Shown: one piece after another, positions 1 to 11,089 of the stretch
Position numbering within the stretch: the first letter of the stretch is position 1
Layout of the letters: every line of letters starts with the position of its first letter
Source: Mycobacterium sp. MS1601
GTDB taxonomy: Bacteria > Actinomycetota > Actinomycetes > Mycobacteriales > Mycobacteriaceae
Assembly: GCF_001984215.1 (NCBI RefSeq)
Contig: NZ_CP019420.1
Location: 2,356,001 to 2,420,000 of the forward strand
Direction of reading: 5' to 3'
DNA: 64,000 bases
Program-made: the position numbers and the translations under genes
The notes under the pieces: model-generated
Told to the model about the DNA's origin: nothing
What the model saw: the letters and a program-made list of their open reading frames with translations, nothing else
The model's database searches: none

Positions 1-2122
<2,122 letters not shown>

Positions 2123-2126
<4 letters not shown>

Positions 2127-2851
2127 GGCAGTCTCCTGAGGTCTGTGAATTCCGGTGTTGTACTGCCGCCGTCGGCGTATCGGGTGGCCAGCAGACCACG
2201 GCAGAAGTGGCCGTTGCCTTCCATGGAGATCCGCACCGACCGGGCGAACCGCAGCCGCATCGGCACCTGCTCCGGCGTCAGCGCCCTACCGTCCTCGCCC
2301 ACCATGACCCGGCTGTTGGGGCAGGTACTCAACCCGATGCTCACCCTCCGACGCATCAACGCCGCCTTCTCTCTGCCGGGCGGCAGATCACGCAACGTCA
2401 GGTGGAAGAGCTCACTGTCCTGCACCCCTTCTCGACGGATCATGTCCGTGACACAGCGTTCCATCGCGGCGGTGTGCGCCTTGTGCGCAAAGGTGCGCCG
2501 CAATTCGTCCAGGCTGTCGAGCGCCTCGACGCCGAACGTGCCGCGGTATCCGGCATCGGCAGCCAGTCCGGCATTGATCTTGTCGCTGTCGTGGTGATCG
2601 TCGAGCAACACCCGCACCTCGCCGAACTCCAGGTACCGCAACGCGTCCAGCGCGTCGGAGGCCATCAGGTAGGCGAAGTTCGGTGAGCAGAACGCCGTGG
2701 GCAACCGCAGGTGCACCTCGACACCGTCGTCGTCCACCAGGATCGAGCGGACAAACCCGAGATCGGTTATGGGTTCGTCCAACTCGGGGTCGATGACAGT
2801 GTGCAGCGCTGCCATCACCTCGGCGCGCACATCGACAAGGGCCAGAGTCAC
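2123..2851 (-). CDS. DUF59/MIP18-family metal-sulfur cluster assembly factor-like protein
   Basis: 242 aa. The N-terminal ~100 residues form a DUF59 (MIP18/PaaD-like) domain: VRAEVMAALHTVIDPELDEPITDLGFVRSI is the typical opening (VxxALxxVxDPELxxxIxDLGxV), and a Cys occurs in the loop TAFCSPNF. The C-terminal half is specific to this cluster type and I recognise no other domain in it. A homologous gene accompanies propane monooxygenases in Rhodococcus and Mycobacterium; assembly of an iron or Fe-S centre (diiron hydroxylase or MimB ferredoxin domain) is a plausible role but is inference. It overlaps the genes on both sides by 4 bp. Confidence 0.85.
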
Positions 2852-3888
2852 AGTGAAACCTTCTCTTTGGCGCCCGCCGCCACCTCCACCTGGTCTTGGC
2901 CGGGGGTGGACAGCTGCAGGTGCTCGGGTACCTGCAGGTCATAGAGCGAGGCGGCGTTGAGGCCGAGGATCTTGCGCTTCTGCTCGACAGTGATGGGCGC
3001 GTACTCGGCCATGTCCTCCGGAATCTGGAAGTCGACGAACTTCTCGATCAGCCAGCGTGGTGTCCACAGTGCGTAATCACTGCTGAACAGGATCTTGTCC
3101 TCGCCGATCCAGTACAACAGCTCACCCATGATCTGGGCGAAGTAGCGGGGCCGGGTGTGGATGAACGGGATCGCCACGGCCAGACCGCCGTACACATTGG
3201 ACTCCTGGGTCGCGATCCAGCAGAAATCTTCCAGCCTGGGCAACCCGACGTGCTCGACGACGAAGTTGAGCTCCAGGTAGTCGGTGGCCACCTTGTCGAT
3301 GTCGGCGACGTCGAACGCATCGCGGTCCAGCGGCCGGATGGTGGGACCCTTGTGCACGTGGATGTTCTTGATCCCGAGGTTGATGCACTCCTCGAGATAG
3401 CGGCGCGACCAGGGGTCGTCGAGCTTGTAGCCGCGCGAATCACCGTGCCACTCGGCGGTGTACAGCTTCACGCCTTTGAGGTTCATCCGCTCGGCGTCGC
3501 GGCGGAGCTGCTCTAGCCCCGGTTCACCGAAGCGCGGGTCATAGGCATGGTTGTAGGTGAGCTTGTCCGGGTGGCGCTGGGTCAGGCCGAACGCCTGCTC
3601 GGTCTGCCCGAACCCGTTGACGTAGAAGTCACTCAGCAGCGTCGCCTGGAAGATGGCGTGGTCGACATAGCCGTCGACGAACAGGTCACGCATCAGCCGG
3701 TCTTCGCCGTAGTAGGTGTAGAGGTCGTAGTCCCAGACCTCTGATTCGGGGCTGAGGTTGCGGTGGTAGTCGTAGAAGCAGTCGATGAACTGCTTGCCGT
3801 GAATGTTCTTCAGGTTGGTGGCGCGGCCGTCCCACAGGTGAATGTGGGCGTCGACGATGAAGTAGTCGTTTCCGTCTTTGGAGTACAT
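2848..3888 (-). CDS. Amidohydrolase-family (amidohydrolase_2) metal-dependent hydrolase
   Basis: 346-aa TIM-barrel amidohydrolase_2 protein. The metal-binding HxH (VDAHIHLWDG, residues about 13-22), the mid-barrel His of IHVHKG, the EHVGLPRLEDF strand and a late Asp (FSSDYALW) are in the expected order. An amidohydrolase of this kind is a fixed member of mycobacterial mim and rhodococcal prm clusters although it has no amide substrate in propane oxidation; roles in subunit maturation or in product metabolism have been considered. ATG at 3888; 25 bp separate it from the upstream adh. Confidence 0.9.
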   Translation of the reverse strand: MYSKDGNDYFIVDAHIHLWDGRATNLKNIHGKQFIDCFYDYHRNLSPESEVWDYDLYTYYGEDRLMRDLFVDGYVDHAIFQATLLSDFYVNGFGQTEQAFGLTQRHPDKLTYNHAYDPRFGEPGLEQLRRDAERMNLKGVKLYTAEWHGDSRGYKLDDPWSRRYLEECINLGIKNIHVHKGPTIRPLDRDAFDVADIDKVATDYLELNFVVEHVGLPRLEDFCWIATQESNVYGGLAVAIPFIHTRPRYFAQIMGELLYWIGEDKILFSSDYALWTPRWLIEKFVDFQIPEDMAEYAPITVEQKRKILGLNAASLYDLQVPEHLQLSTPGQDQVEVAAGAKEKVSL

Positions 3889-3913
3889 GGAATTCCTCTG
3901 GGCTGTAGGAGAA

Positions 3914-4960
3914 TTAACGGGAGATGACGACTTTCAGGGCGTCATGGGTGTCGGCGTTGGCGAAGACGTCGTAGGCGTCGGTCATCTGGTCGAGGTGGAA
4001 CGAGTGTGTGCCGAATGCGCCGGCGTCGATCTTCCCGTGCGCCACCAGATCCAGCAGCGTCCGCACCGTGGTGCCGTTGACCAGACCGGTGCTCACAGTG
4101 ATGTTGCTGATCCACAGTTCTTCGAGGTGCAGCGTGACCGGCTTGCCGTGCACACCGACGTTGGCCACCCGTCCACCGGGACGGACCACCGTGGTGCACA
4201 GGTCGAAGGTCTCGGGAATCCCGACCGCTTCGATCGCGACGTTGGCGCCTCGGCCTTCGGTGAGCTCCAGGATGCGTGCGCGGACGTCTTCACGGCCGCT
4301 GTTGATGGTCTCGTCGGCGCCGAACGCGATTGAGCGTTTGAGGCGCGACTCCGACAGATCCACCGCGATAACCGTTGCGGCGCCGTGTAATGCGGCCGTC
4401 CTGATCGCCGACAACCCGACAGGTCCGGCACCCACCACCACTACGGAGTCACCGGGGCGAACTGCCCCGTTCTGGACACCGATCTCGAAGCCTGTGGGCA
4501 GGATATCGGCCAGGAAGATCGCCTCTTCGTTCGTGACGGCCTCCGGCAGTTTGTGCACACTGGTCTCGGCGAACGGGACTCGCACATACTCGGCCTGCGT
4601 GCCGTCGATCAGGTGGCCGAAGATCCAGCCGATCCCTCCCACCGACGCGCAGTGCGAGGGCATCCCGACCTTGCAGGGCTCACATTTGCCGCACGAGGTG
4701 ATGGCCGGCACCAGCACCCGGTCGCCCACCTCGAGATCCGTCACCGCTGTTCCGATTTCGGTGACGGTGCCGACCGCCTCATGACCGAGCACGCGCCCCG
4801 CGGTGACCGCCGGGACGTCACCCTTGAGGATGTGCAGATCGGTACCGCAGATGGTGGTCGTGTCGACGCGGACCACGACGTCGGTGGGATCCCGTAGCTC
4901 CGGGTCCGGTACCTCCGTCCACGACATCGAGCCGGGCTTGTTGAACACCAGCGCCTTCAT
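3914..4960 (-). CDS. Zinc-dependent alcohol dehydrogenase
   Basis: 348-aa medium-chain dehydrogenase. Catalytic zinc Cys38 (TICGTDLH), His60-Glu61 (GHEAVG) and structural Cys90/93/96/104 ([15 protein letters not shown]) are present, with the NAD site [13 protein letters not shown]. The start is the ATG at 4960, overlapping the mimD stop by 4 bp (ATGA); the reading frame stays open further upstream but that part is out of frame with mimD and mimC. The position directly after mimD suggests it is the first enzyme acting on the hydroxylated product. It resembles the threonine/2-propanol-dehydrogenase branch more than the Adh at 1101-2126, so the two may take different alcohols. Confidence 0.92.
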   Translation of the reverse strand: MKALVFNKPGSMSWTEVPDPELRDPTDVVVRVDTTTICGTDLHILKGDVPAVTAGRVLGHEAVGTVTEIGTAVTDLEVGDRVLVPAITSCGKCEPCKVGMPSHCASVGGIGWIFGHLIDGTQAEYVRVPFAETSVHKLPEAVTNEEAIFLADILPTGFEIGVQNGAVRPGDSVVVVGAGPVGLSAIRTAALHGAATVIAVDLSESRLKRSIAFGADETINSGREDVRARILELTEGRGANVAIEAVGIPETFDLCTTVVRPGGRVANVGVHGKPVTLHLEELWISNITVSTGLVNGTTVRTLLDLVAHGKIDAGAFGTHSFHLDQMTDAYDVFANADTHDALKVVISR

Positions 4961-5295
4961 GATTGGGCAGTCAGATCGAAGCCGATGTACTCGGCCGCGT
5001 CCTCGGGGCTGGCGAACAGCATGGTCTTGTCGTCGAGGTGCACCATGCGGCCATAGTGGGTGGAACTGATCTCCTCGAAGATCGACCCGTCGAAGTCCTG
5101 ACCCAGTGCGTCGGTCAGCTCGGCGTAGTCGAATTCGATGAGCTTGGTGCCGTCCACCCGGATCATCGACGGGTACTCGGTGAGTTCCACCCCGTCCTTG
5201 GCGCCCATCACGTCGGCGACCACGCGCCCGATGGGAGTGTTCATCAGGGTGACGCCGCACTTGTTGGAGAACTCGGTGGCTGATCCGAATTGCAT
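4957..5295 (-). CDS. mimD: Propane monooxygenase coupling (effector) protein
   Basis: 112 aa, the normal size for the MmoB/DmpM-like effector that binds the hydroxylase and tunes electron transfer and substrate access. Sequence features fit: [20 protein letters not shown] near the N-terminus, then [14 protein letters not shown] and [21 protein letters not shown]. It contains no cofactor-binding motif, as expected. I take the ATG at 5295; an in-frame GTG at 5301 would overlap the mimC stop as GTGA and is equally possible. Downstream it overlaps adh by 4 bp. Confidence 0.93.
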   Translation of the reverse strand: MQFGSATEFSNKCGVTLMNTPIGRVVADVMGAKDGVELTEYPSMIRVDGTKLIEFDYAELTDALGQDFDGSIFEEISSTHYGRMVHLDDKTMLFASPEDAAEYIGFDLTAQS

Positions 5296-5297
5296 GG

Positions 5298-6392
5298 TCA
5301 CTTGGCCTGCTCCTTGAGCTCGATGGATTCCAGTAGGGAGGCGAACTTGTCTTCGGCGGCAGCCAGGCTGTCGGCGAAAGTGACGGCCTTCTCGGCCGGC
5401 TGGCTCCACAGCGGCTGCAGGGCTCGGGCCGCGTCCAGGCAGCGCGGCACCCAGACGTCCAGCCACTGACCGAACAGCGCCTTGTTGGATTCGCCGTGCT
5501 GCTCGTCGCGAGACAGGATGCGGAACAGGTTGCGGGTGTAGGCCAGGTCCCGGTCATAGTCGTGCTCGCCGGTGCCGACGATGGTGGGGGTGATGTAATC
5601 GCCGTTGCGCGCGGCGATCTGCATCACGAGTTCGCTGCGGAACAGCGAACCCACCAGTTGCTCGAAGACGATGTTGGTGGCGAACAACAGCTCACACCAG
5701 TCACCCACCGCCGTCAGGCGTTCCACCACTTCACGGGTGGGCTGCCATTCCGGTGCGGACTGCCAGACCTGCTTGTGGGCGGCTCCGTCGAACCCCTCGC
5801 CGACCTCCTCGGACAGGTCGAGGTTGAACAGCGCCAGGTCCTGGGCGAAGCGCATCTTGTGGGCGGCGTTGACGGCCACGGCGGTGTTGATCATGTTGGT
5901 GGGCCCCGAGCGCTGGATGGAGGTGAACACATGCAGCGCCAGCCCGTTTTCGGCGTGCATCCAGGCACCCAGGTTGTTGGCCAGGAAGCGCAGCCACGCC
6001 GAGTTCCAGCTGTCGTAGGCCCGGGCGCGTTTGGCGTTCTTCAGGCACAGCTCGACTTGGCGCACCACCGCGGAGTTGTTGCGGTAGATGGTCTGGTCCC
6101 ACTCCTCGTTCGGGTCCAGGAAGGCGTGCCAGTTCGACGACTTGGCCGCCGTCCACTCCTGTGGGTAGCCGCCGGGGCCGTCGCCGAAGCCGTAGATCCA
6201 GCCTTGGGACAGGTGGCGCTCGGGGTCGGGCTGGACGTCGACGGTGACGTCTTCGTACATGGTGGCCCGCAGCTTGGCTGGCTTGTAGTACGAGTAGGCA
6301 CGGCTCTTGGAGCTGGGGAACTCGCTTGCGCCGGCTTCGGAGTCGGTGAACTCGATCTTGGGGAAGGATCTGTGCTTCGCTGGAGCTGACAT
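5298..6392 (-). CDS. mimC: Propane monooxygenase small (beta) hydroxylase subunit
   Basis: 364-aa ferritin-like beta subunit of a soluble diiron monooxygenase. It is helical, with the landmarks [45 protein letters not shown] text around residues 130-155, and a C-terminal [20 protein letters not shown]. Like other beta subunits it lacks the full set of diiron ligands carried by the alpha subunit and serves as structural partner in the (alpha beta) hydroxylase. It sits 10 bp after mimB and 2 bp before mimD, so expression is tightly coupled. Confidence 0.94.
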   Translation of the reverse strand: MSAPAKHRSFPKIEFTDSEAGASEFPSSKSRAYSYYKPAKLRATMYEDVTVDVQPDPERHLSQGWIYGFGDGPGGYPQEWTAAKSSNWHAFLDPNEEWDQTIYRNNSAVVRQVELCLKNAKRARAYDSWNSAWLRFLANNLGAWMHAENGLALHVFTSIQRSGPTNMINTAVAVNAAHKMRFAQDLALFNLDLSEEVGEGFDGAAHKQVWQSAPEWQPTREVVERLTAVGDWCELLFATNIVFEQLVGSLFRSELVMQIAARNGDYITPTIVGTGEHDYDRDLAYTRNLFRILSRDEQHGESNKALFGQWLDVWVPRCLDAARALQPLWSQPAEKAVTFADSLAAAEDKFASLLESIELKEQAK

Positions 6393-6402
6393 CGTTGGCC
6401 TT

Positions 6403-7443
6403 TCAGTCGAATGCTGGGCTGGTGAATTTGTCGTAGAACACTTGGTCGTTGGGCACGGATTCGGATTCGAGCAGCGCCAGGGCGGCGTCCACCATGGGCG
6501 GCGGGCCGCACAGGTACACCTCGGTTTTCACCAGGCCGGGTTCCTGGGCGGACACCACGTCGGTGACGTTGCCGGGCTGCACCCGGACACCTTCGGGGAC
6601 ACCGTCCACCGATTCCGACAGGCACGCTGTGAAGGTGAAGTCGGCCAGCGTGGCACCCAGGCGTTCGATCTCGTCGAGATAGAACAGATCCGCGAAAGTT
6701 CGTGCTCCGTAATAGAATCGGACCGGTCGGGTGGATTGGGTCTCGCTCATGTGCCGCAGCAGTGACAGGATGGGCGCCATCCCCGCCCCACCGCCGACAC
6801 ACACCACCGGCAGCACGTGGCCGTCTTTCAACGTGAACGAACCGTAGGGCCCGGTCAGGTTGATCTCGTCCCCCACCGCCAGACTGTTCTCCAGCAGACC
6901 CGCGAACTTGCCGCCCGGGTACTTCTTGATCAGGAACTCCACGCGTCCCGGGGTGGACCCGGTGGTGGCCATCGAGAACGACCGGTGTTCATCGGTGCCC
7001 GGGATGTGGACGTCGGCGTACTGCCCGGGTTTGAACTCGAACCCGACCGGCTCCACCACTTCCAGTTGCAGCGACACGATGTCGCGAGTCATCGTGTCCA
7101 GAGCCGTGATCCGCGTGCGGACATCCTGGATGGGCACCCCGCCGAGTAGTTCGTCCTCGTCGAAATTCAGCAGTTCGATGGTGGCGTCGCTGTAGGCGTG
7201 GGTGCGGCACAGCAACACGTAGCCTTCGTCCACCTCGGCGTCGTTGCAGGCGAATGTCGAGTGCCCGGCCATCTGCACCTCGCCGTCGAGCACGAACGAC
7301 TTGCAGGCCGAGCAACGGCCCTCCCGGCAGCCGTGCATCAGGTGGATGCCCTGGCGGAAGGCCGCGTCGAGGATGTTCTCGTCTTCGCGTACCTCCATCT
7401 CGATGTCGACGGGTTCGAAGTTGATGCGGTGAACGTCAGCCAT
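6403..7443 (-). CDS. mimB: Propane monooxygenase reductase (2Fe-2S / FAD / NADH)
   Basis: 346-aa oxidoreductase passing electrons from NAD(P)H to the diiron hydroxylase. Residues 1-95 are a plant-type ferredoxin domain with cluster ligands Cys39, Cys44, Cys47 and Cys79 (CREGRCSAC...LLCR). A ferredoxin-reductase FAD domain follows (RSFSMATTG replacing the usual RxYS), then the NAD-binding glycine stretch VVCVGGGAGMAPILSLL and the C-terminal YLCGPPPMVDAALALL. ATG at 7443 is preceded by an AAAGGAG ribosome-binding site that lies just beyond a long hairpin in the mimA-mimB gap. Confidence 0.95.
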   Translation of the reverse strand: MADVHRINFEPVDIEMEVREDENILDAAFRQGIHLMHGCREGRCSACKSFVLDGEVQMAGHSTFACNDAEVDEGYVLLCRTHAYSDATIELLNFDEDELLGGVPIQDVRTRITALDTMTRDIVSLQLEVVEPVGFEFKPGQYADVHIPGTDEHRSFSMATTGSTPGRVEFLIKKYPGGKFAGLLENSLAVGDEINLTGPYGSFTLKDGHVLPVVCVGGGAGMAPILSLLRHMSETQSTRPVRFYYGARTFADLFYLDEIERLGATLADFTFTACLSESVDGVPEGVRVQPGNVTDVVSAQEPGLVKTEVYLCGPPPMVDAALALLESESVPNDQVFYDKFTSPAFD

Positions 7444-7458
7444 GTCTCTCCTTTTGGG

Positions 7459-7507
7459 GATTTCGGCGTGATTCCGACCGCTGAGCGGTTGGAATCACGC
7501 CGAAATC
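7459..7507 (-). promoter_or_regulatory. Long perfect hairpin between mimA and mimB
   Basis: Arms 7459-7475 and 7491-7507 are perfectly complementary (17 bp) and the pairing continues inward (CCGACCGCT against AGCGGTTGG, one G-U), leaving almost no loop. The structure starts 4 nt after the mimA stop and ends just before the mimB ribosome-binding site. There is no U-tract. It could be a partial terminator or a 3' stabiliser of mimA mRNA that sets the hydroxylase-to-reductase ratio; the structure is seen, the role is inferred. Confidence 0.75.
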
Positions 7508-7511
7508 GCAA

Positions 7512-9128
7512 CTAGCCGGCTCGGTAGGCGGCGACGTGGGCGACCCGGTCGGCGTCGCTCATCTCGTTGAGCAACACATTGGGGCTGTTGAACACGTTGC
7601 CGCGCACGTCGTCGAGCGTCCACATCTTCTTCGGATCGAGATCCAGGTGCGGCTGTGGGATCAGGGTCTTACCGTCATCACGGACGTAACCGAGATCAGA
7701 GACGATGTCGGCGAGGTCCTTGCCGTGGTGCAGCGTCTCCCACTCGCGGAAACCGGTGAGCCGTCCCATGTTCGGCGTCGGCCGGCCCTCGTACTCACCG
7801 CGGAAGGCCACCGCATCGGTCCAGTAGCAGGTCTCCGAGCAGTAGGTGCGCCACTGGTCGTCGACCTTCTCGACCACCATGTCCTCGCGGACCAGCGCCG
7901 GCACCATGCAGGTCCAGCAGCGGTGCGGATACTGGTAGCCCACCTCCTCGAAGGCGATCGGCTTGTTACGCCCCGGGTAGGCCAGCCGGTTGTAGTCCTC
8001 CCACCAGCGGCCGAACTTGCTGTACCAGCCGGGGTACTTCTCCTCGAACCACTCGAAGTCCTTGTCGGTCATGGCATCGATGCGCCAGTAGTTGACCGGC
8101 CAGCCGGTGGCGAAGAAGCGCGCAACCTCGTGGACGTAGTGCTTGTCGACGATGCGCTTCCACGCTTCCTCGACCAGGTCGTGCGGGATGGTCAAGCCGT
8201 ACTTCTCCAGCGGCAGAAGATAACTGCGGTAGTAGTCGTCGTAGATCCAGCGCCGCCACATCTCGGCGTAGCTCTCGCGGTCCTTGCGACGGTCTTTGGT
8301 GCCGTACTCGATGAAGGTGCCGATGGCGGCGTCGACGACGCAGTGGTTGTTCCACCACGCGTAGCGCAGGTCGCGCTCCAGCAGGGGCCGGTTGCGCTCG
8401 TCGGCCAGCGCCATCAACAGGATCGAGTAGCCGTTGGAGATGTGCCGGGACTCATCGGACTGCACCGAGTGGAACACCGTGGGCAGCAGGTAGTCGCCGT
8501 TGGCGGCGGCTTCGTCGGGCATCGCGACAAAAAGGGTGTTGGTGAAGGCGGTTTCGGCAACCACCGTCAGGTAGATGTTGGCAGCGGTGATGGCGTCGCC
8601 GGTGATGAAACCTTCGCCGAACTGGCGGCCGATGGTGCCGGCGTAGTTGTTGGCGAACGCCTTCTCGGTGATGTCGAACCCAGCCGGGTCGATGTAGTTG
8701 TTCATGTAGAGCTTTTTGAGGTTCATCTGGATGGTCGAGTGCCGAACCTCGTCGATCATCTGGACGGCCAGTCCGTTGTGGATCTCCGGATTGGGCACGG
8801 CGTCGATGGCCATGGGCATGGCGCGGGCCGCCGAGATCTCGGGAAACGGGATGATGGACAGGAACAGCTTCTGCCATTCCAGCCAGCGCTGCTGCACCTG
8901 CCGGAACATGTTGCCGCGGATTGCGCCGTCCATGGCGCCGTAGACGCGGTTGTCCTTCTCCTCCTCCATCGGGAAGTAAGAGCGCATGATCTGCTTGAGC
9001 GGATCCTTCTTCGGGGCTTTCTCGAAGGTGTAGTCGGTGCCGAAGCGGGTGGCCGGCGTCGCGAATGTCGGTTCCCACGACAGCTCGGTGATCTTTGCGT
9101 GCGCCTTGGTCAGGCTTTGCCTACTCAA
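7512..9128 (-). CDS. mimA: Propane monooxygenase large (alpha) hydroxylase subunit, diiron
   Basis: 538-aa catalytic subunit. The two EXXH-type ligand sets are present: Glu97 (FPEIS), Glu127/His130 (DEVRH), Glu192 (AETAF), Glu226/His229 (DESRH). Their spacing is identical to methane monooxygenase MmoX (114/144/147/209/243/246), a constant offset of 17. The protein oxidises propane, and in characterised relatives also phenol and acetone. The start is the TTG at 9128, preceded six bases away by a perfect AGGAGG (9135-9140), and the protein then begins [13 protein letters not shown] as in other MimA proteins; the frame stays open upstream to 9221 but nothing supports that. First gene of the operon. 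Confidence 0.96.
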   Translation of the reverse strand: MSRQSLTKAHAKITELSWEPTFATPATRFGTDYTFEKAPKKDPLKQIMRSYFPMEEEKDNRVYGAMDGAIRGNMFRQVQQRWLEWQKLFLSIIPFPEISAARAMPMAIDAVPNPEIHNGLAVQMIDEVRHSTIQMNLKKLYMNNYIDPAGFDITEKAFANNYAGTIGRQFGEGFITGDAITAANIYLTVVAETAFTNTLFVAMPDEAAANGDYLLPTVFHSVQSDESRHISNGYSILLMALADERNRPLLERDLRYAWWNNHCVVDAAIGTFIEYGTKDRRKDRESYAEMWRRWIYDDYYRSYLLPLEKYGLTIPHDLVEEAWKRIVDKHYVHEVARFFATGWPVNYWRIDAMTDKDFEWFEEKYPGWYSKFGRWWEDYNRLAYPGRNKPIAFEEVGYQYPHRCWTCMVPALVREDMVVEKVDDQWRTYCSETCYWTDAVAFRGEYEGRPTPNMGRLTGFREWETLHHGKDLADIVSDLGYVRDDGKTLIPQPHLDLDPKKMWTLDDVRGNVFNSPNVLLNEMSDADRVAHVAAYRAG

Positions 9129-9204
9129 CGTGTGCCTCCTGGGCTGCAAGCCGGCTGGGTGCCGGCGACGGGACCGATACAACCCTGTGGCGCACCACAC
9201 AGCC

Positions 9205-9264
9205 GTCTCACTCTGAGACACAGCTCACACCGACCGCGCCGGTCCGGTTATTCTCAAATTGAGA
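9205..9264. promoter_or_regulatory. Twin dyads in the mimA-mimR divergent control region
   Basis: Two palindromes of the same type, TCTCA-N3-TGAGA, lie at 9206-9218 (inside GTCTCACTCTGAGAC, 9205-9219) and 9252-9264 (TCTCAAATTGAGA). Their centres are 46 bp apart, in the 201-bp gap between the divergent starts at 9128 and 9330. Paired dyads upstream of an operon adjacent to its own Fis-HTH activator are the expected enhancer-like sites for a MimR dimer. Dyads are seen; binding by MimR is inferred. Confidence 0.65.
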
Positions 9265-9329
9265 CGCCGAGACCAGTCCGCCCCCCTAGGGTCGGCGTTG
9301 CAGCCCTTCAGGACCGAGGTACAGCCACC

Positions 9330-11087
9330 ATGGTCAACAACGTCGACGTCGCGGTCGGCACCCGGCGGGCCCGGGAACAGTTCCTGACCGCGGGCGCACT
9401 CAACACCGACGCCGTCGCGCCCGGTGTGCTCAACTCCTGGCGTCGCTCCCGTGACCTGCAGATCCATCCCGACCGGGTGGAACTCCCCTATGTCTGCGAC
9501 CCCGACACCGACACTCCCCTGACCCACGCCGCCGCGCCGGTGCTCCGTCGCATCGCCGAGGACCTGTCCTCCCAGGCTGTCAGTGTGGTGCTGACGTCGG
9601 CCGACGGTCTGGTGCTCGACCGGATCGCCGCTGATCCACGGATCGAGCAGACGTTGGACGACGTGCGGCTGGCGCGCGGTTACAGCTACGCCGAGGAGTT
9701 CGCGGGAACCAACGGCATCGGCACGACGCTGGAGACCGGGCAGCCCGTGTTCATCCGCGGCAGCGAACACTACGTCGGGACGCTGGGCCGGCTGGCATGC
9801 GCGGGATCGCCGATCCGCGATCCCCTCACCCGTCGCATCCTGGGCGTGGTGGATCTGACGTGTTGGGCGCGCAATGCCGACCCACTGCTGTTCGTGCTCG
9901 CCAAGAGCGCGGGAAGTCAGATCGAGGACCGCATCAGCGCGATGAACAACGAGACCGAGACCGCTCTGCTGGATGCCTACCTGAAGCAGACCCGCCGGTA
10001 TCCGGCCGGCGTGCTGGCCATCGGCGGTGACGTGGTGCTGATGAACCCGTATTTGCGACAGGCGCTGGACTCCGCTGATCAGACGGCGCTGCTCGATCAC
10101 GCCGCTGAGATGGCCCGCACGTCGTTGAAGACCACCGCCGTGGCGACACTGCCCAGTGGCACCACCATGAAACTGTCGGCAGCAGAACGGATTTCCGCGC
10201 GCATCCGCAGTGACAGCGTGGTCTTCCACGTCGCGCTGCACATGGCAGAGCGGTTCCCGACGCACGGCTCGGTGCAGCACATCCCGCGATTGGCCGGTCG
10301 CAGCAGTTCCTGGCGCCGCAGCTGCCAGCAGGTCGAACGCTGTTACCGCGACCGAGACTGGGTGGTCATCGAGGGCGAGACCGGAACCGGGCGCACCCGG
10401 TTGGGCCAGTCGGTTGCCCAGTTCGTCACCCCGGAGCGGACGGTGCGGATCCTGCGCCCCGAGTCCTTCGGCAGCGGTGAGCAGCTGGTCACCGAATTCG
10501 AGGCGGAGACCGACTCCGACGATTTTGCGGTGGTGCTCGCCAATGTCGACGAGTTGCCCGATACCGCGCTCGAGCCGCTGGCGGCGGCCATGCAGTCCTG
10601 CGCCGGCCGCGGTTGGATCGCGGCCACCATGGGCACCGAGCGACGCTCCCCGCTGGTGGACCTGCTGGTGCTGCCGTTTTTCACCCACACCGTCACCGTC
10701 CCCGCGTTGCGACACCGCATCGAGGACCTCGACGAACTGGTGCCGATGCTGCTGAGTGAACTGACCCGCGGCGCCGACGTGCGGATGGACAGCGCGGCCA
10801 TGCGCCAGCTCAGCAAGCTGGCATGGCCCGGGAACGTGGCCCAGCTGCGCAGCGTGCTCGCGGCGACCGTCGCCAGGCAGCGCTCCGGCATCATCGGTGT
10901 GGACAAGCTGCCCGCCGCCTGCCGTTCGCTGACCCGGCGCAAGCTCACGCAGTTGGAATCGCTGGAGCGTGACGCCATCGTGCGCAGCTTGAGTGAAAAC
11001 GGCGGCAGCAAGGCCGAGGCCGCCGAGGCGCTGGGGATGTCTCGGGCCACCATCTACCGCAAGATCAAGGACTTCGGCATCGCCTGA
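9330..11087 (+). CDS. mimR: AcoR-like transcriptional activator of the mim operon
   Basis: 585-aa GAF / AAA+-like / Fis-HTH regulator in the position of MimR, the activator required for mimABCD expression in Mycobacterium. The N-terminal third is GAF-like sensor (YAEEFAGTNGIGTTLETGQPVFIRGSEHYV); the middle has a P-loop remnant GETGTGRTRLG near residue 350 in which the invariant Lys is Arg; the end is a Fis-type HTH (GGSKAEAAEALGMSRATIYRKIKDFGI). No GAFTGA sigma-54 contact motif is visible, consistent with mycobacteria lacking RpoN, so activation must work through another sigma factor. ATG at 9330; a longer open frame upstream runs antisense to mimA and is rejected. Confidence 0.92.
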   Translation: MVNNVDVAVGTRRAREQFLTAGALNTDAVAPGVLNSWRRSRDLQIHPDRVELPYVCDPDTDTPLTHAAAPVLRRIAEDLSSQAVSVVLTSADGLVLDRIAADPRIEQTLDDVRLARGYSYAEEFAGTNGIGTTLETGQPVFIRGSEHYVGTLGRLACAGSPIRDPLTRRILGVVDLTCWARNADPLLFVLAKSAGSQIEDRISAMNNETETALLDAYLKQTRRYPAGVLAIGGDVVLMNPYLRQALDSADQTALLDHAAEMARTSLKTTAVATLPSGTTMKLSAAERISARIRSDSVVFHVALHMAERFPTHGSVQHIPRLAGRSSSWRRSCQQVERCYRDRDWVVIEGETGTGRTRLGQSVAQFVTPERTVRILRPESFGSGEQLVTEFEAETDSDDFAVVLANVDELPDTALEPLAAAMQSCAGRGWIAATMGTERRSPLVDLLVLPFFTHTVTVPALRHRIEDLDELVPMLLSELTRGADVRMDSAAMRQLSKLAWPGNVAQLRSVLAATVARQRSGIIGVDKLPAACRSLTRRKLTQLESLERDAIVRSLSENGGSKAEAAEALGMSRATIYRKIKDFGIA

Positions 11088-11089
11088 CT

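Noticed and set aside
7536..9329. Very long open frame on the plus strand running through mimA into mimR
   Set aside because: It is the antisense of mimA in high-GC DNA; the upstream part has a shadow composition (long V/G/H/D runs) and mimR begins with a conserved domain at the ATG 9330.
9129..9329. Sigma-54 promoter upstream of mimA
   Set aside because: No GG-N10-GC element in a sensible place was convincing, the regulator lacks GAFTGA, and mycobacteria are not known to have RpoN.
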